NCBI RefSeq assembly: GCF_010550605.1
Contig: NZ_JAAGNI010000261.1
Location: forward strand, 62,001-126,000
Direction of reading: 5' to 3'
DNA: 64,000 nt
Source: Streptomyces sp. SID9727
GTDB lineage: Bacteria > Actinomycetota > Actinomycetes > Streptomycetales > Streptomycetaceae
In this document: positions 15,171 through 24,806 of the stretch, piece after piece
Layout: every line of letters starts with the position of its first letter
Position numbering within the stretch: position 1 is the stretch's first letter
Program-made: the position numbers and the translations under genes
The notes under the pieces: generated by a model
What the model was told of the DNA's origin: nothing
Database searches by the model: none
Seen by the model: the letters and a program-made list of their open reading frames with translations, nothing else

Positions 15171-18100
15171 ATGGACCACGACCTGATCTCGGAGCTCCAG
15201 CAGCTCGGCATCAAGCTGAGGCTCTCCGGAGACAAGCTCGACGTGATCGCGCCGCCCGGCGCGCTCACCGCCCCGCTCCGGGACGCACTGCGGGCGCAGC
15301 GCGACGAGTTGGTGACCATGCTGCGCGCCGCGGAGCAGGACGCCGAAGCGGCCCCGCTCACCGCGGGACACGAAGAGCGTCACGAGCCCTTCGTGCTGAC
15401 AGACATCCAGCACGCCTACTGGATCGGCCACAACCGAGCCCTGGAACTGGGCGGGGTGGCCACCCACTTCTACTTCGAGCTCGACCGTGACGGCCTCGAC
15501 GTGGCACGCCTCGAGCGCAGCCTGCGCAAGGTCATCGCCCGGCACGACATGCTCCGCGCCGTGGTCGGCCCGGACGGCCGCCAGCGGGTGCTGCCCGAGG
15601 TCCCGGAGTACGAGATCCGGTTCTACGACCGGACGGACGCGGACCAGGACTCCTTCGAGGAGCACCTGCGCACCCTGCGCGGCGAGCTCGACCACCAGGT
15701 CCTCGCCCCCGACATCTGGCCGCTGTTCGACATCCGCGCCACCTCGCACCGCGAGGGGCTGCGCCTGCACATCAGCCTCGATCTGCTGATCATGGACGCC
15801 TACAGCTTCGACCTGCTCTTCCGTGACTGGCAGCACTACTACGAGGACGAGAGCTGGGACCCCGAGCCGTTCGCCATCGGCTACCGGGACTTCGTCCTCG
15901 CGGAAGAGGCCAAGCGCGGCAGCGCCCGCCACCAGGCCGCCGAGAAGTACTGGCTGGACCGGCTCGACGAACTGCCGCCCGCCCCCGACCTGCCGCTGGC
16001 GGTCCAGCAGGGCCCCGCGGAGAGCACCGTCTTCACCCGGCGCCGGGCCGCGCTGCCCCGCGAACAGTGGGCCCTGGTCAAGAAGTACGCCCAGGAACGC
16101 GGCCTCACCCCCTCCACGGTCCTGCTGGCCGCCTTCACCGACGTACTGCGCCTGTGGTCGCTGCAGAGCGACTTCACGCTCAACCTGACCCTCTTCAACC
16201 GGCCCGCGGAGGCCCACCCTCAGATCGGCGGGATCATCGGCGACTTCACCTCGCTGACCCTGCTCCAGATGAGCGGCGGCCAGGACGAGACCTTCGCCCG
16301 GCGCACGGCCGGCTTCCAGCAGCAGCTGATGCGGGACCTGGAACACCTGTCGTACAGCGGCGTGCGGGTCCTGCGGGAGCGCGCCCGCAGGCGCGGCGCC
16401 GGTCTCGGCGCGGCCATGCCGATCGTCTTCACCAGCGCCCTCGGGTTCTCGGGGGACACCGACGCGATGGACGGCATGGCCTTCTTCGGAGAGTACCGGC
16501 ACGGCGTGAGCCAGACCCCGCAGGTCTGGCTCGACCACCAGGTGCTGGAGGAGAACGGCGAGCTGGTCTTCAACTGGGACGCGGTGGAGGCCCTGTTTCC
16601 CGAGGGCCTGCTCGACGACATGTTCGCCACCTTCCGGACCCTGCTGGACAGGCTGAGCAGCGAGCCGGGCCTGTGGGACGCGCTGGGGCCCACCGTCTCG
16701 GCCCCGAGCCCGCAGCTGGCGGCGCGCACCGGCGTCAACGCCACCGCGCTGGAGCTGCCCGGCGGAACCCTGTTGAGCATCGTCGCCGACCAGGCGCTGC
16801 GCACACCGGACGCCACGGCGGCGGTGTCCGAGGACGGCAGCCTCCGCTACAGCGAGGCGATGGCCTCGGCCCACCGGCTCGCCCACCGGCTCACCGCGCT
16901 CGGCGCCGCGCCGGGCACCCTGGTCGGCGTCGTACTGGACCGGAGCCTGGAACAGATCCCGGCGGTCCTCGGCGTGGCGGCCTCCGGGGCGGCCTATCTG
17001 CCCGTCGATCCGCAGTGGCCCGCGGCCCGGCGGCAACAGCTGCTGGAATCCGGCCGGGTGAGCATCGTGGTGACCTCGGCCCGCCACCGGGACGGTCTCG
17101 ACTGGCCCGAGCAGACGATCCTGGTGGCTCTGGACGACGACGAGACCCTGGCACAGCCGTCCACCGCACCGGACACCGCGCCCGCGCCGGAGGACCTCGC
17201 CTACGTCATCTTCACCTCGGGGTCCACGGGCTCTCCCAAGGGCGTGATGATCGACCACCGGGGCGCCGTCAACACCGTCCAGGACCTCAACAGGCGCTTC
17301 TCGGTCGGCCCCGCGGACCGGGTGCTCGCCCTGTCGTCGCTCACCTTCGACCTCTCCGTCTACGACGTCTTCGGCACCCTCGCGGCCGGCGGCACCGTCG
17401 TCCTGCCGAGCCCCGAGCGCGCGCACGACCCGGCCCACTGGGCCGAGCTGGCCGAGCGCCACGGCGTCACCGTGTGGAACTCGGTGCCCGCCCTGATGCA
17501 GCTCTGGGCCGACTCGCCCGCCCGGCTGTCCGAGGAACGCGCGGGCGACCTGCGGCTGGTACTGCTCAGCGGCGACTGGATACCGGTGGCACTGCCCGAC
17601 GCGGTGCGTGCCCGCCACCCGCGCGCCGAGGTCATCAGCCTGGGCGGGGCCACCGAGGCGTCCATCTGGTCGGTGCACTACCCGATCGGCGAGGTCCCGC
17701 CCCAGTGGACCCGGATTCCGTACGGCAAGCCGCTGGCCAACCAGACCCTGCACGTCCTCGGCGACCGTTTCGAGGAACGGCCGGTGTGGGCGACCGGCGA
17801 GATCTGGATCGGCGGCACGGGCGTGGCCATGGGCTACTGGGCCGACCCGGAGCGCACCGCGGAGCGCTTCGTACGGCACCCGCGCTCGGCTGAACTGCTC
17901 TACCGCACCGGCGACCTCGGACGCTACCTGCCCGACGGAAACATCGAGTTCCTGGGACGCGCCGACTTCCAGGTGAAGCTCAACGGATACCGGGTGGAAC
18001 TCGGCGAGATCGCCGCCACCCTGGAGCGGCTCCCCTCGGTGGGCCGGGCGGTCGTCCGGGTGGACACCAACCCCGTCACCGGCCGCCGCCAGCTCGTCGC

Positions 18101-18548
18101 CCACGTGGTACCGGACGGAAACGGTCCGGCACGGCCGGAGCCCGCGGAACTGCTCGCGGCGCTGGCCGGACTGCTCCCCGACTACATGGTCCCCAAACAC
18201 TGCCTGCTCGTCGACGCGATCCCGCTGAGCGCCAACGGCAAGGTCGACGCCGCCGCACTGCCGGTGCCCTGGAGCGACCTGGCGGAACACGAGGTCGTCG
18301 CGCCCCGCGACGGGACCGAGGCGCGGGTGGCGGCCATCTGGGCGGAGGTCCTGGGGTTCGACGACTTCGGAGTGGAGGACAACTTCTTCGAACTCGGCGG
18401 CGACTCCCTGCACGCCGTGCACATCCTGACCGGGGTGCGGGACGCGTTCCAGTGGGAGGGCGACGTGGAGGAAGGGCTGCAACTGCTCTTCGAGAACCCG
18501 ACGGTGGCCGGCCTGGCCGACCTGCTCAAGGCCCGGCTGGGGAGGTGA
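15171..18548 (+). CDS. NRPS, docking-Cy-A(Cys)-PCP
   Basis: A 1125-residue single module with an N-terminal TubC-type docking domain (1-55), a heterocyclisation domain with the canonical motif D204-LLIM-D209-AY-S212, an adenylation domain with cysteine code D-L-Y-N-L-S-L-I-W-K, and a PCP (Ser1079 in GGDSL). There is no oxidase or thioesterase domain. It should condense cysteine onto an incoming acyl chain and cyclodehydrate it to a thiazoline. The ribosome site GCAGGAGGA lies 8 bp before ATG 15171, and the gene follows NRPS-A by 20 bp. Because it lacks a TE, it most likely acts between PKS 1 and NRPS-A. Its C-terminus has no acidic docking tail like that of PKS 1, so how it hands over is unclear. 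Confidence 0.94.
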   Translation: MDHDLISELQQLGIKLRLSGDKLDVIAPPGALTAPLRDALRAQRDELVTMLRAAEQDAEAAPLTAGHEERHEPFVLTDIQHAYWIGHNRALELGGVATHFYFELDRDGLDVARLERSLRKVIARHDMLRAVVGPDGRQRVLPEVPEYEIRFYDRTDADQDSFEEHLRTLRGELDHQVLAPDIWPLFDIRATSHREGLRLHISLDLLIMDAYSFDLLFRDWQHYYEDESWDPEPFAIGYRDFVLAEEAKRGSARHQAAEKYWLDRLDELPPAPDLPLAVQQGPAESTVFTRRRAALPREQWALVKKYAQERGLTPSTVLLAAFTDVLRLWSLQSDFTLNLTLFNRPAEAHPQIGGIIGDFTSLTLLQMSGGQDETFARRTAGFQQQLMRDLEHLSYSGVRVLRERARRRGAGLGAAMPIVFTSALGFSGDTDAMDGMAFFGEYRHGVSQTPQVWLDHQVLEENGELVFNWDAVEALFPEGLLDDMFATFRTLLDRLSSEPGLWDALGPTVSAPSPQLAARTGVNATALELPGGTLLSIVADQALRTPDATAAVSEDGSLRYSEAMASAHRLAHRLTALGAAPGTLVGVVLDRSLEQIPAVLGVAASGAAYLPVDPQWPAARRQQLLESGRVSIVVTSARHRDGLDWPEQTILVALDDDETLAQPSTAPDTAPAPEDLAYVIFTSGSTGSPKGVMIDHRGAVNTVQDLNRRFSVGPADRVLALSSLTFDLSVYDVFGTLAAGGTVVLPSPERAHDPAHWAELAERHGVTVWNSVPALMQLWADSPARLSEERAGDLRLVLLSGDWIPVALPDAVRARHPRAEVISLGGATEASIWSVHYPIGEVPPQWTRIPYGKPLANQTLHVLGDRFEERPVWATGEIWIGGTGVAMGYWADPERTAERFVRHPRSAELLYRTGDLGRYLPDGNIEFLGRADFQVKLNGYRVELGEIAATLERLPSVGRAVVRVDTNPVTGRRQLVAHVVPDGNGPARPEPAELLAALAGLLPDYMVPKHCLLVDAIPLSANGKVDAAALPVPWSDLAEHEVVAPRDGTEARVAAIWAEVLGFDDFGVEDNFFELGGDSLHAVHILTGVRDAFQWEGDVEEGLQLLFENPTVAGLADLLKARLGR

Positions 18549-18552
18549 CCCG

Positions 18553-20106
18553 GTGAGTACGCGAGAAGGGGTCCCGTACTGGGACGACGTGGTCGTCGGC
18601 GCGGGCTCGGCCGGAGCGGTCCTCGCCGCCCGGCTGTCCGAGCGGCCGGAACGCCGGGTGCTGTTGATCGAGGCGGGCGAGCCCCCGGACGCCGCGGGCG
18701 GGTCGCGGGAGCAGGCCGGGGTGCCCGTCCTCGCGGGCCGCAACTGGGACTACACCGCGCGGGCCTCCGCCGGCGGCAGACGGGAATTCCCGTACGCGGT
18801 CGGCAGGACCCTCGGCGGTTCCTCCGCCGTCAACGGCGCGCTCGCCCTGCGTCCGCTGCCCGCGGACCTCGACGTCTGGGCGGCGGCCGGCAACCCGGAG
18901 TGGACCTGGGAGCGACTGCTGCCGTACCTGGTCGGGTTGGAGACGGACCACGACGTCAAGGGCCCCGAGCACGGCACGGACGGGCCGCTGCCGATCCACC
19001 GGGTGGCCCGGGAGTCGCTCGCCACCACCGCACAGGCCTTCCTCCAGGGCTGCCGGCAACTCGGGCTGCCCGCTCTGGAGGACCTGAACTCCGGTGCCGC
19101 GCTCGGCGCCGGAATCACTCCCGCCAACGCCGTAGGAGACCGCCGGATCTCCACCGCGGAGAGCCATCTCGCGGCGGCCCGGGAGCAGCCCAACCTGACC
19201 CTGTGGACCGGCACCGTGGCGGCCCGGGTGCTGCTGGACGGCCACCACCGGGCCACCGGCGTCGAGGTGTGGCGCGACGGGCGGCTCCAGCGCGTCGGGG
19301 CGGGCCGGGTCGTCCTGGCGGCGGGCGCGGTCAACACGCCCGCGGTGCTGCAGCGTTCGGGCATCGGCGACCCCCGGCTGCTGGCCGGACTCGGCATCGA
19401 TCCCGCCCTGGACCTGCCCGGCGTGGGACAGAACCTCGCCGACCACCCCGCGATCGTGCTCTGGTCGGAGCCCCGCCCTGGTGTCTGCCGGGCGGGCAGC
19501 AGCTGGCACCAGGTCACCGCGCGCTCCGCGTCCGATCCGGCCGCGGCGGGCGGCGCGGCGGACCTCGGGCTGTTCCTGCTGGACGCGGTGCCCACGGCGG
19601 CCAATCCGCTGATCGGCGGCATGCTCCGCGCCGAGCTGGCGGTGGGGCTGTCCGCCATGGTGCTGCGGCCCGCCTCCCGCGGCTCGGTCACGATCCGCGA
19701 CGCGGACCCCTCGACCCCACCGGAGATCGTCCTCGGCCTGGCCACCGACCCGGCCGACGTGGAGCTCCTGATGGCCGCCGTACGGCAGGCCTGGGCACTC
19801 CTGCGGTCGGCGCCGATGGCCGGCCTGCTGGAACGGGTCCTGGTGTGGACCGACCGGATGGTCCGCGAGGACAAGATGCTGCGCGGAGCCGTCACCCGCT
19901 TCGTCTCGCCCAGCTGGCACGCCGTCGGCACCGCTCGCATGGGACCGGCGGACGACCCGGGGGCCGTGGTGGACCAGCGCTGCCGGGTCCACGGCGCCGA
20001 GGGGCTGTACGTGGTCGACGCTTCGGTGCTCCCGGTGATGCCCAGCGCCCCTCCGAACCTGACATGCCTCGCACTCGCCGAAAGGGTGGCCCGATGGATG
20101 GGCTGA
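18553..20106 (+). CDS. GMC-family FAD oxidoreductase
   Basis: A 517-residue glucose-methanol-choline family flavoprotein. The N-terminus carries the FAD-binding VVGAGSAGAVLAARL and an E residue (IEAGE) for the ADP-ribose. The GMC signature GRTLGGSSAVNG is near residue 90, and the C-terminal catalytic segment is HAVGTARMG with PSAPPNLTC near the end. These enzymes oxidise alcohols or C-H bonds with O2. GTG 18553 follows a GGAGGTGA that overlaps the NRPS-B stop, so the gene is translationally tied to the NRPS. Since neither NRPS has an oxidase domain, this enzyme may oxidise the thiazoline or a hydroxyl on the chain, which is inference only. Confidence 0.9.
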   Translation: MSTREGVPYWDDVVVGAGSAGAVLAARLSERPERRVLLIEAGEPPDAAGGSREQAGVPVLAGRNWDYTARASAGGRREFPYAVGRTLGGSSAVNGALALRPLPADLDVWAAAGNPEWTWERLLPYLVGLETDHDVKGPEHGTDGPLPIHRVARESLATTAQAFLQGCRQLGLPALEDLNSGAALGAGITPANAVGDRRISTAESHLAAAREQPNLTLWTGTVAARVLLDGHHRATGVEVWRDGRLQRVGAGRVVLAAGAVNTPAVLQRSGIGDPRLLAGLGIDPALDLPGVGQNLADHPAIVLWSEPRPGVCRAGSSWHQVTARSASDPAAAGGAADLGLFLLDAVPTAANPLIGGMLRAELAVGLSAMVLRPASRGSVTIRDADPSTPPEIVLGLATDPADVELLMAAVRQAWALLRSAPMAGLLERVLVWTDRMVREDKMLRGAVTRFVSPSWHAVGTARMGPADDPGAVVDQRCRVHGAEGLYVVDASVLPVMPSAPPNLTCLALAERVARWMG

Positions 20107-20951
20107 CGTACCGCTCCACCACCGCCCGGGAAGGGGAGTGGGCCGTCCGCCGCCGGCCGCTGCCACAGGCCCGGATGCGGCTCTTCTGCGTGGCGCACGC
20201 GGGCGGCGGCGCAGGCGCCTTCCGCTCCTGGGCGCCGTACCTGGAGCCCGGGATCGAGGTCGTCGCGATCCGTCTTCCGGGGCGCGAGACCCGCTTCCGC
20301 GAGCGCCCCTACGACCGGCTCGACGACCTGCTGCCGCCACTCCTGCGGAGCATCGCCCCGCTGCTCGACCGGCCGCACGCCTGGTTCGGCCACAGCATGG
20401 GCGCGGGCATCGCGTTCGAGGTCTGCCGTGCCCAGCGCCGGCTCGGGCTGCCCGATCCGGACCGGCTGCTCGTCGCGGGCCTGCCCGCACCGCACCTGCC
20501 GCGCCGGGCGACCCCGGTGCACGACGCGCCGGCCGCGGAACTCCTCGCCCGAATCGGCCAGTTGCACGGGACGGAGGACGCAGGCAGGGAGAACGGGACC
20601 CCGGTGAGCGGCGAGGCCGGCGCCACCCCGGCGGGCAACCCGATGCTGAACGTCATGCTGCCCACCCTGCGGGCCGACTTCGCCGTGGCCGAGACCCACA
20701 CCCACCGCCCCGGCCCGGCGCTTGACTGCCCGCTCACCGTCTACGGAGGCCGGTCGGACGCCTCCACCACGAGGGAGGAACTCGCGGCCTGGTCGAGGCA
20801 CTCCGATGCCGACACGACCGTCCGCCTCTTCCCCGGCGGGCACTTCTTCCCGCACGACGACCCGGACGGCTTCCTGCCCGTGCTGGCGGACGACCTGCTC
20901 GGCGGGCGGTCGCACCACGAGCCGGTGAGCAGCGGGGCGTACGGTCACTGA
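20094..20951 (+). CDS. Type II thioesterase (first of three)
   Basis: A 285-residue alpha/beta hydrolase of the editing thioesterase family, with the nucleophile in GHSMGAG, the oxyanion segment AHAGGGAG and a C-terminal GGHFF carrying the catalytic His. These proteins free carrier domains of stalled or wrong acyl groups. ATG 20094 overlaps the GMC oxidase end by 13 bp and has AAAGGG upstream, so it is the last gene of the PKS-NRPS operon. An insertion of about 20 residues (rich in Gly, Glu and Thr) near residue 165 is longer than in typical family members. Confidence 0.9.
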   Translation: MDGLTYRSTTAREGEWAVRRRPLPQARMRLFCVAHAGGGAGAFRSWAPYLEPGIEVVAIRLPGRETRFRERPYDRLDDLLPPLLRSIAPLLDRPHAWFGHSMGAGIAFEVCRAQRRLGLPDPDRLLVAGLPAPHLPRRATPVHDAPAAELLARIGQLHGTEDAGRENGTPVSGEAGATPAGNPMLNVMLPTLRADFAVAETHTHRPGPALDCPLTVYGGRSDASTTREELAAWSRHSDADTTVRLFPGGHFFPHDDPDGFLPVLADDLLGGRSHHEPVSSGAYGH

Positions 20952-21251
20952 CGCGGTGCGGTGCCGTACGGAGGGAACACAGCCGGTGCTTTAGCGGGGC
21001 GGGCGACAGTGGGCCGCGCGGATCGGTGCCCTGCTCAGGGAGCCGCCGCCGCTCCGTCTGCCCGGATTCCCCCGTTGCTCCCCCCGGGCAGGCGGAGCGT
21101 CTCTGCAGGACGCCCGGTCACCGCACCGGCTCAGTCCTCCGGGGCAGAGGCGGACACCGGCCGGACAAGCGGGACTTCAGCATGCGTCGGCATGCTGCCG
21201 CCGGGCGCACGCCCCGTGCCGCCCGCTCGGGAGCACGACGGAGGGACCGCA
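20952..21251. other. 300-bp intergenic region before the exporter gene
   Basis: I see no gene. The region holds one copy of the recurring hexamer CTTTAG at 20989-20994, 258 bp upstream of the exporter start, and otherwise looks like GC-rich leader. No clear terminator follows the thioesterase gene. Confidence 0.5.
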
Positions 21252-22766
21252 ATGCGGGAGATGCAGGAGACGGACGAGGCCCGGGGGCCGGCAGCCGCAG
21301 AGGAACGGCCGGATCCGCGGCGCTGGTGGGTGCTCGGGGTGCTGTCCCTCGCCCTCTTCGTGATCGTCCTCAACAACAGCCTGCTCAATGTCGCCCTGCC
21401 CAGCATGAGGCGGGACCTGGGCGCGAGCATCGGCGAGACCCAGTGGGTCGTCGACAGCTATGCCCTGGTCCTCGCGGCCGGCCTGCTCACCGCGGGCACC
21501 CTGTCCGACCGCTATGGCCGCAAACGGGCCACCATGCTCGGCATGGCCCTGTACGGAGGGGGCAGCCTCATCGCGCTCACCGCGCAGGGCACCGGCCAGC
21601 TGATCGCCGCCCGGGCCGTGATGGGAGTGGCCGCGGCGATGGTCATGCCGGGCACTCTGTCGATCCTGGTGGACGTGTTCCCGGAACGGGAGCGGCCCCG
21701 GGCCATCGCCGTGTGGGGCAGCACGTCCGCCCTGGGGGTGGCCGTGGGCCCGGTGATCGGTGGCGCGCTGGCCGCCCAGCTCGGGTGGGGCTCGGTGTTC
21801 CTGGTGAACCTCCTGCCGGTGGTCGTCGTGCTGACCGCGGGCGTCTTCCTGCTGCCGGAGTCCGCGGCGAAGGTACCGCGCCCGATGGACCCGGTGGGTG
21901 CCGTCCTGGGCGGAGCCGCCATGGCAGGAGTGGTGTTCGGCGCCATCCAGGCATCGAGCCAGGGTTGGACGTCGCCGACGGTGCTCGGCGGGTTCGGGGC
22001 GGCGCTCGTCGCCGGGGGCGCGTTCACCGTCTGGGAGCGGCGGCATCCGAGCCCCATGGTGGACTTCGCGCTGCTGCGCCGACCGGTCTTCCTGGGGGCG
22101 AGCGCGGGGATCACGCTCCTGTTCAGCGGTGTGGCGGGCACGCTGTTCGTGCTGACCCAGTACCTGCAGTTCCACCTCGGATACAGCCCGTTGCGGGCCG
22201 GACTCGCGATCGCCCCCGTCGCGGTCGCGGTCGGCATCGGCTCATCCGTCTCACCCTGGCTGGCCCGGCGCACCGGCCCGCGCGGCGGCGTGACGACGGG
22301 CCTCGCGGTGGCCGCCGCAGGCATCTTGACGCTCGCCGCGAACGGAGCGTACCCGGGCATGCTGATCGGCCTGGCCCTGCTGGGCATCGGGGCCGGCGTG
22401 GCGTTGTCCCCGGCGACGGACACCGTGCTTCGACTGGTGCCGCCGGAGCGCGCCGGCAATGCCTCCGCGCTCAACGACACCATGCTGGAGCTGGGCAACG
22501 CCATGGGGGTGGCCGTCGTGGGCTCGGTGCTCGCCCAGCGGGCCGGCGGCCCGCACACCGCCGCCCCCTCCGACTTCGGGAGTTCCGCCGCCGCCGGCTT
22601 CGGCGCCGCCGCGGCGATCGTCGCCACGGGCGTCGTGCTGGCCTGCGTGCTGCTGCCGGGAGCGACACGGCCCGGGCGCCGGGAGCCGGGGCACGGGGGA
22701 GCGGAGGCGGACGCGCCGGAGGGATCCGGCCCGGCGACCCGCCGGCCGACGGCCCCCCGCTCCTGA
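21252..22766 (+). CDS. DHA2-family 14-TM drug:H+ exporter
   Basis: A 504-residue EmrB/QacA-type major facilitator protein. Motif A (GTLSDRYGRKR) is in the first cytoplasmic loop and the antiporter motif C (GPVIGGALAAQLGW) is in TM5, which is typical of drug exporters. Hydrophobic segments are consistent with 14 membrane spans, and the charged N- and C-termini are cytoplasmic. ATG 21252 has GGAGGG 7 bp upstream and follows the putative CTTTAG control site. In this context it is the best candidate for product export and self-protection. Confidence 0.9.
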   Translation: MREMQETDEARGPAAAEERPDPRRWWVLGVLSLALFVIVLNNSLLNVALPSMRRDLGASIGETQWVVDSYALVLAAGLLTAGTLSDRYGRKRATMLGMALYGGGSLIALTAQGTGQLIAARAVMGVAAAMVMPGTLSILVDVFPERERPRAIAVWGSTSALGVAVGPVIGGALAAQLGWGSVFLVNLLPVVVVLTAGVFLLPESAAKVPRPMDPVGAVLGGAAMAGVVFGAIQASSQGWTSPTVLGGFGAALVAGGAFTVWERRHPSPMVDFALLRRPVFLGASAGITLLFSGVAGTLFVLTQYLQFHLGYSPLRAGLAIAPVAVAVGIGSSVSPWLARRTGPRGGVTTGLAVAAAGILTLAANGAYPGMLIGLALLGIGAGVALSPATDTVLRLVPPERAGNASALNDTMLELGNAMGVAVVGSVLAQRAGGPHTAAPSDFGSSAAAGFGAAAAIVATGVVLACVLLPGATRPGRREPGHGGAEADAPEGSGPATRRPTAPRS

Positions 22767-23008
22767 CCGATCCCAGCGCGCGACCTTCCGCGGTCCGCAG
22801 CACAAGCGAGCCCTTAGCAGGGCGAACCACGATCGGCGGTGCCCCAGCAAGCCTCGCCGGCGCCAAGCCTGCGGATCTCGGAGAGGTCAGGCACAGACGT
22901 TGACAAGTTTCCGCACCCCTACGGAACTGACCCTGGACCGAGGAGCCGTGGCCCGCGGCCTCGTCGCCCGCACCACCGGCTCCACGCCGGCGCAGGCAGG
23001 TGTCTGAG

Positions 23009-24784
23009 ATGCAGGACCCGGCCTACCGCACCGCCGAGGAGCTGGACCGCTTCCTCGGCGACCCCGACGATCCGAGCGGCTGGTTCTCCCACGCGCGCTG
23101 CCTGGAACTCGACGAGAAGGAGGAGTTCCCCGCCGAGATCTGCCTCCGCCTCGACGACTGGGGGCTGCCCTCCTACTACGTACCCGAGGAGCACGGCGGC
23201 CGGCTGACTGGCTACCCGGGGCTGCTCCAGCTCATACGCGTCCTCGCCCGCCGCGATCTCACCGTCGCGATCGGCCACGGCAAGACCTACCTCGGCGGCG
23301 TCTGCGTCTGGGTGGCGGGACACGCGGAGCAGGCCGCGCGCCTGGGCGCCGATGTCCGGGCCGGGGTTCCCGTCTCCCTCGGCCTGACCGAGCGCGACCA
23401 CGGCAGCGACCTGCTCGCCGGCGAGGTGCGCGGCGCCGCCGGCGCCGAGGGCTGGCTGGTCAGCGGCGAGAAATGGCTGATCAACAACGCCACCCGGGGC
23501 AGCCTGCTGTCCCTGCTCACCCGCACCGACCCGGCCGGAGGCCCGCGCGGCTTCAGCGTCCTGCTGGTGGACAAGCGCGAGCTGGACAAGGACGTGTACC
23601 ACCACCTGCCGAAGGTCCACACGCACGGCATCCGCGGCGCCGACATCTCCGGCATCGCCTTCGACCAAGCCCGCGTCGACCGCTCCGCACTGGTCGGCGC
23701 CGAGGGCGGAGGTCTGGAGATCGCACTCAAGGCGCTCCAGCTGACCCGCACCCTGTGCGCCGCCCTCTCCCTGGGCGCCGCGGACCACGGCCTCAGGCTC
23801 GCCGTCGACTTCACCCTGCGGCGTGAGCTGTACGGCAAGCTGCTGGGCGACCTGCCGCAGGCGCGCCGGACGCTGGGCACGGCCGCGGCCGACGTACTGC
23901 TGCACGAGGCGCTGGCAATCGTCGCCTCCCGCCTGGTGCACACCCAGACCGACGAGATGAGCATCACCGCGGCGGTCACCAAGTACACACTGCCCAGCGG
24001 GACCGAGGACGTTCTCGCCCGGCTCACCCAGCTGCTCGGCGCCCGCGCCTTCCTGAAGGGCGTCCACGCGGGCGGCATGTTCCAGAAGGTCGAGCGTGAC
24101 CACCGGATCGTCGGCCTGTTCGACGGGAACACGCTGGTCAACCTGAACTCCCTGGTCAATCAGTTCCGGTCGCTGATGCGCGGCCGACGGCGCGGCACCG
24201 GCGACGTGGCCGGTGCCCGGGCGGCCTACGACCTGTCCCTGCCGGTGCCGGAGCTCCGGCCCGACCGGCTGTCCCTGGTGGCACGGCACGGCAGCGGCGT
24301 CCTGGCCGGGCTCGGCGAGTCCGTCGCCCGGCTGACCGAGCTGGCCGGGGAGCAGCCCGCGCTGGCCCCGGCCGCCGAGGCCGCCCGGCGGATCGCGGAC
24401 GTCAGCGACCGCGTCCACGCCGAGATGGAACGGTGGCAGGGCGTGCTCGGGGACGTGCCGCCCGCCGCGTTCGAGACCGCCCGCCGCTACACCCTCTGCC
24501 ACACGGCGGCGGTATGCCTCGGCCTGTGGACTCACAGCGCGCGCCTGTTCACCGGCACCAGCGCCGCCCCGCTGTGGCAGGACGGCCTGTGGCTGCGCGC
24601 CGCCCTCGGCCGGCTGCTGGAGCGGCTGGGCGAGCCGGACGCCGGGGACGGCGAGGCGTACGAGGAACTGGTCGAGCACCTGGTCGCCACCCGGCGCTCC
24701 GGCGAGCTCTTCTCGCTGCACCCCTACCGGCTGCCGACGGAAGGCCTCCGGCCGGCGGACGACCCGACCACCGTGGGCAACTGA
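23009..24784 (+). CDS. Acyl-CoA dehydrogenase-like flavoprotein 1
   Basis: A 591-residue large-type acyl-CoA dehydrogenase. It has a helical N-terminal domain, a beta domain with GLTERDHGSD and GEKWLINNA, and a C-terminal helical domain including the R-D-H-R segment near residue 370. The catalytic base of the family (Glu in YEGT) aligns with Asp in LFDGNT (codon at 24122-24124). Such enzymes desaturate acyl thioesters at C2-C3, sometimes on carrier proteins. ATG 23009 is preferred over GTG 23000, which would sit directly on the GGCAGG ribosome site. It is followed by a paralogue after 22 bp, and the pair is probably co-expressed. The 242 bp upstream hold no gene, only a CCTTAG variant (22812-22817) of the recurring hexamer. 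Confidence 0.88.
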   Translation: MQDPAYRTAEELDRFLGDPDDPSGWFSHARCLELDEKEEFPAEICLRLDDWGLPSYYVPEEHGGRLTGYPGLLQLIRVLARRDLTVAIGHGKTYLGGVCVWVAGHAEQAARLGADVRAGVPVSLGLTERDHGSDLLAGEVRGAAGAEGWLVSGEKWLINNATRGSLLSLLTRTDPAGGPRGFSVLLVDKRELDKDVYHHLPKVHTHGIRGADISGIAFDQARVDRSALVGAEGGGLEIALKALQLTRTLCAALSLGAADHGLRLAVDFTLRRELYGKLLGDLPQARRTLGTAAADVLLHEALAIVASRLVHTQTDEMSITAAVTKYTLPSGTEDVLARLTQLLGARAFLKGVHAGGMFQKVERDHRIVGLFDGNTLVNLNSLVNQFRSLMRGRRRGTGDVAGARAAYDLSLPVPELRPDRLSLVARHGSGVLAGLGESVARLTELAGEQPALAPAAEAARRIADVSDRVHAEMERWQGVLGDVPPAAFETARRYTLCHTAAVCLGLWTHSARLFTGTSAAPLWQDGLWLRAALGRLLERLGEPDAGDGEAYEELVEHLVATRRSGELFSLHPYRLPTEGLRPADDPTTVGN

Positions 24785-24806
24785 CGTGAGCAATCGAGAG
24801 GACGCC

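Noticed and set aside
15141-18743. 1200-codon minus-strand open frame opposite NRPS-B
   Set aside because: Same GC artefact; the plus strand has a complete NRPS module with all core motifs.
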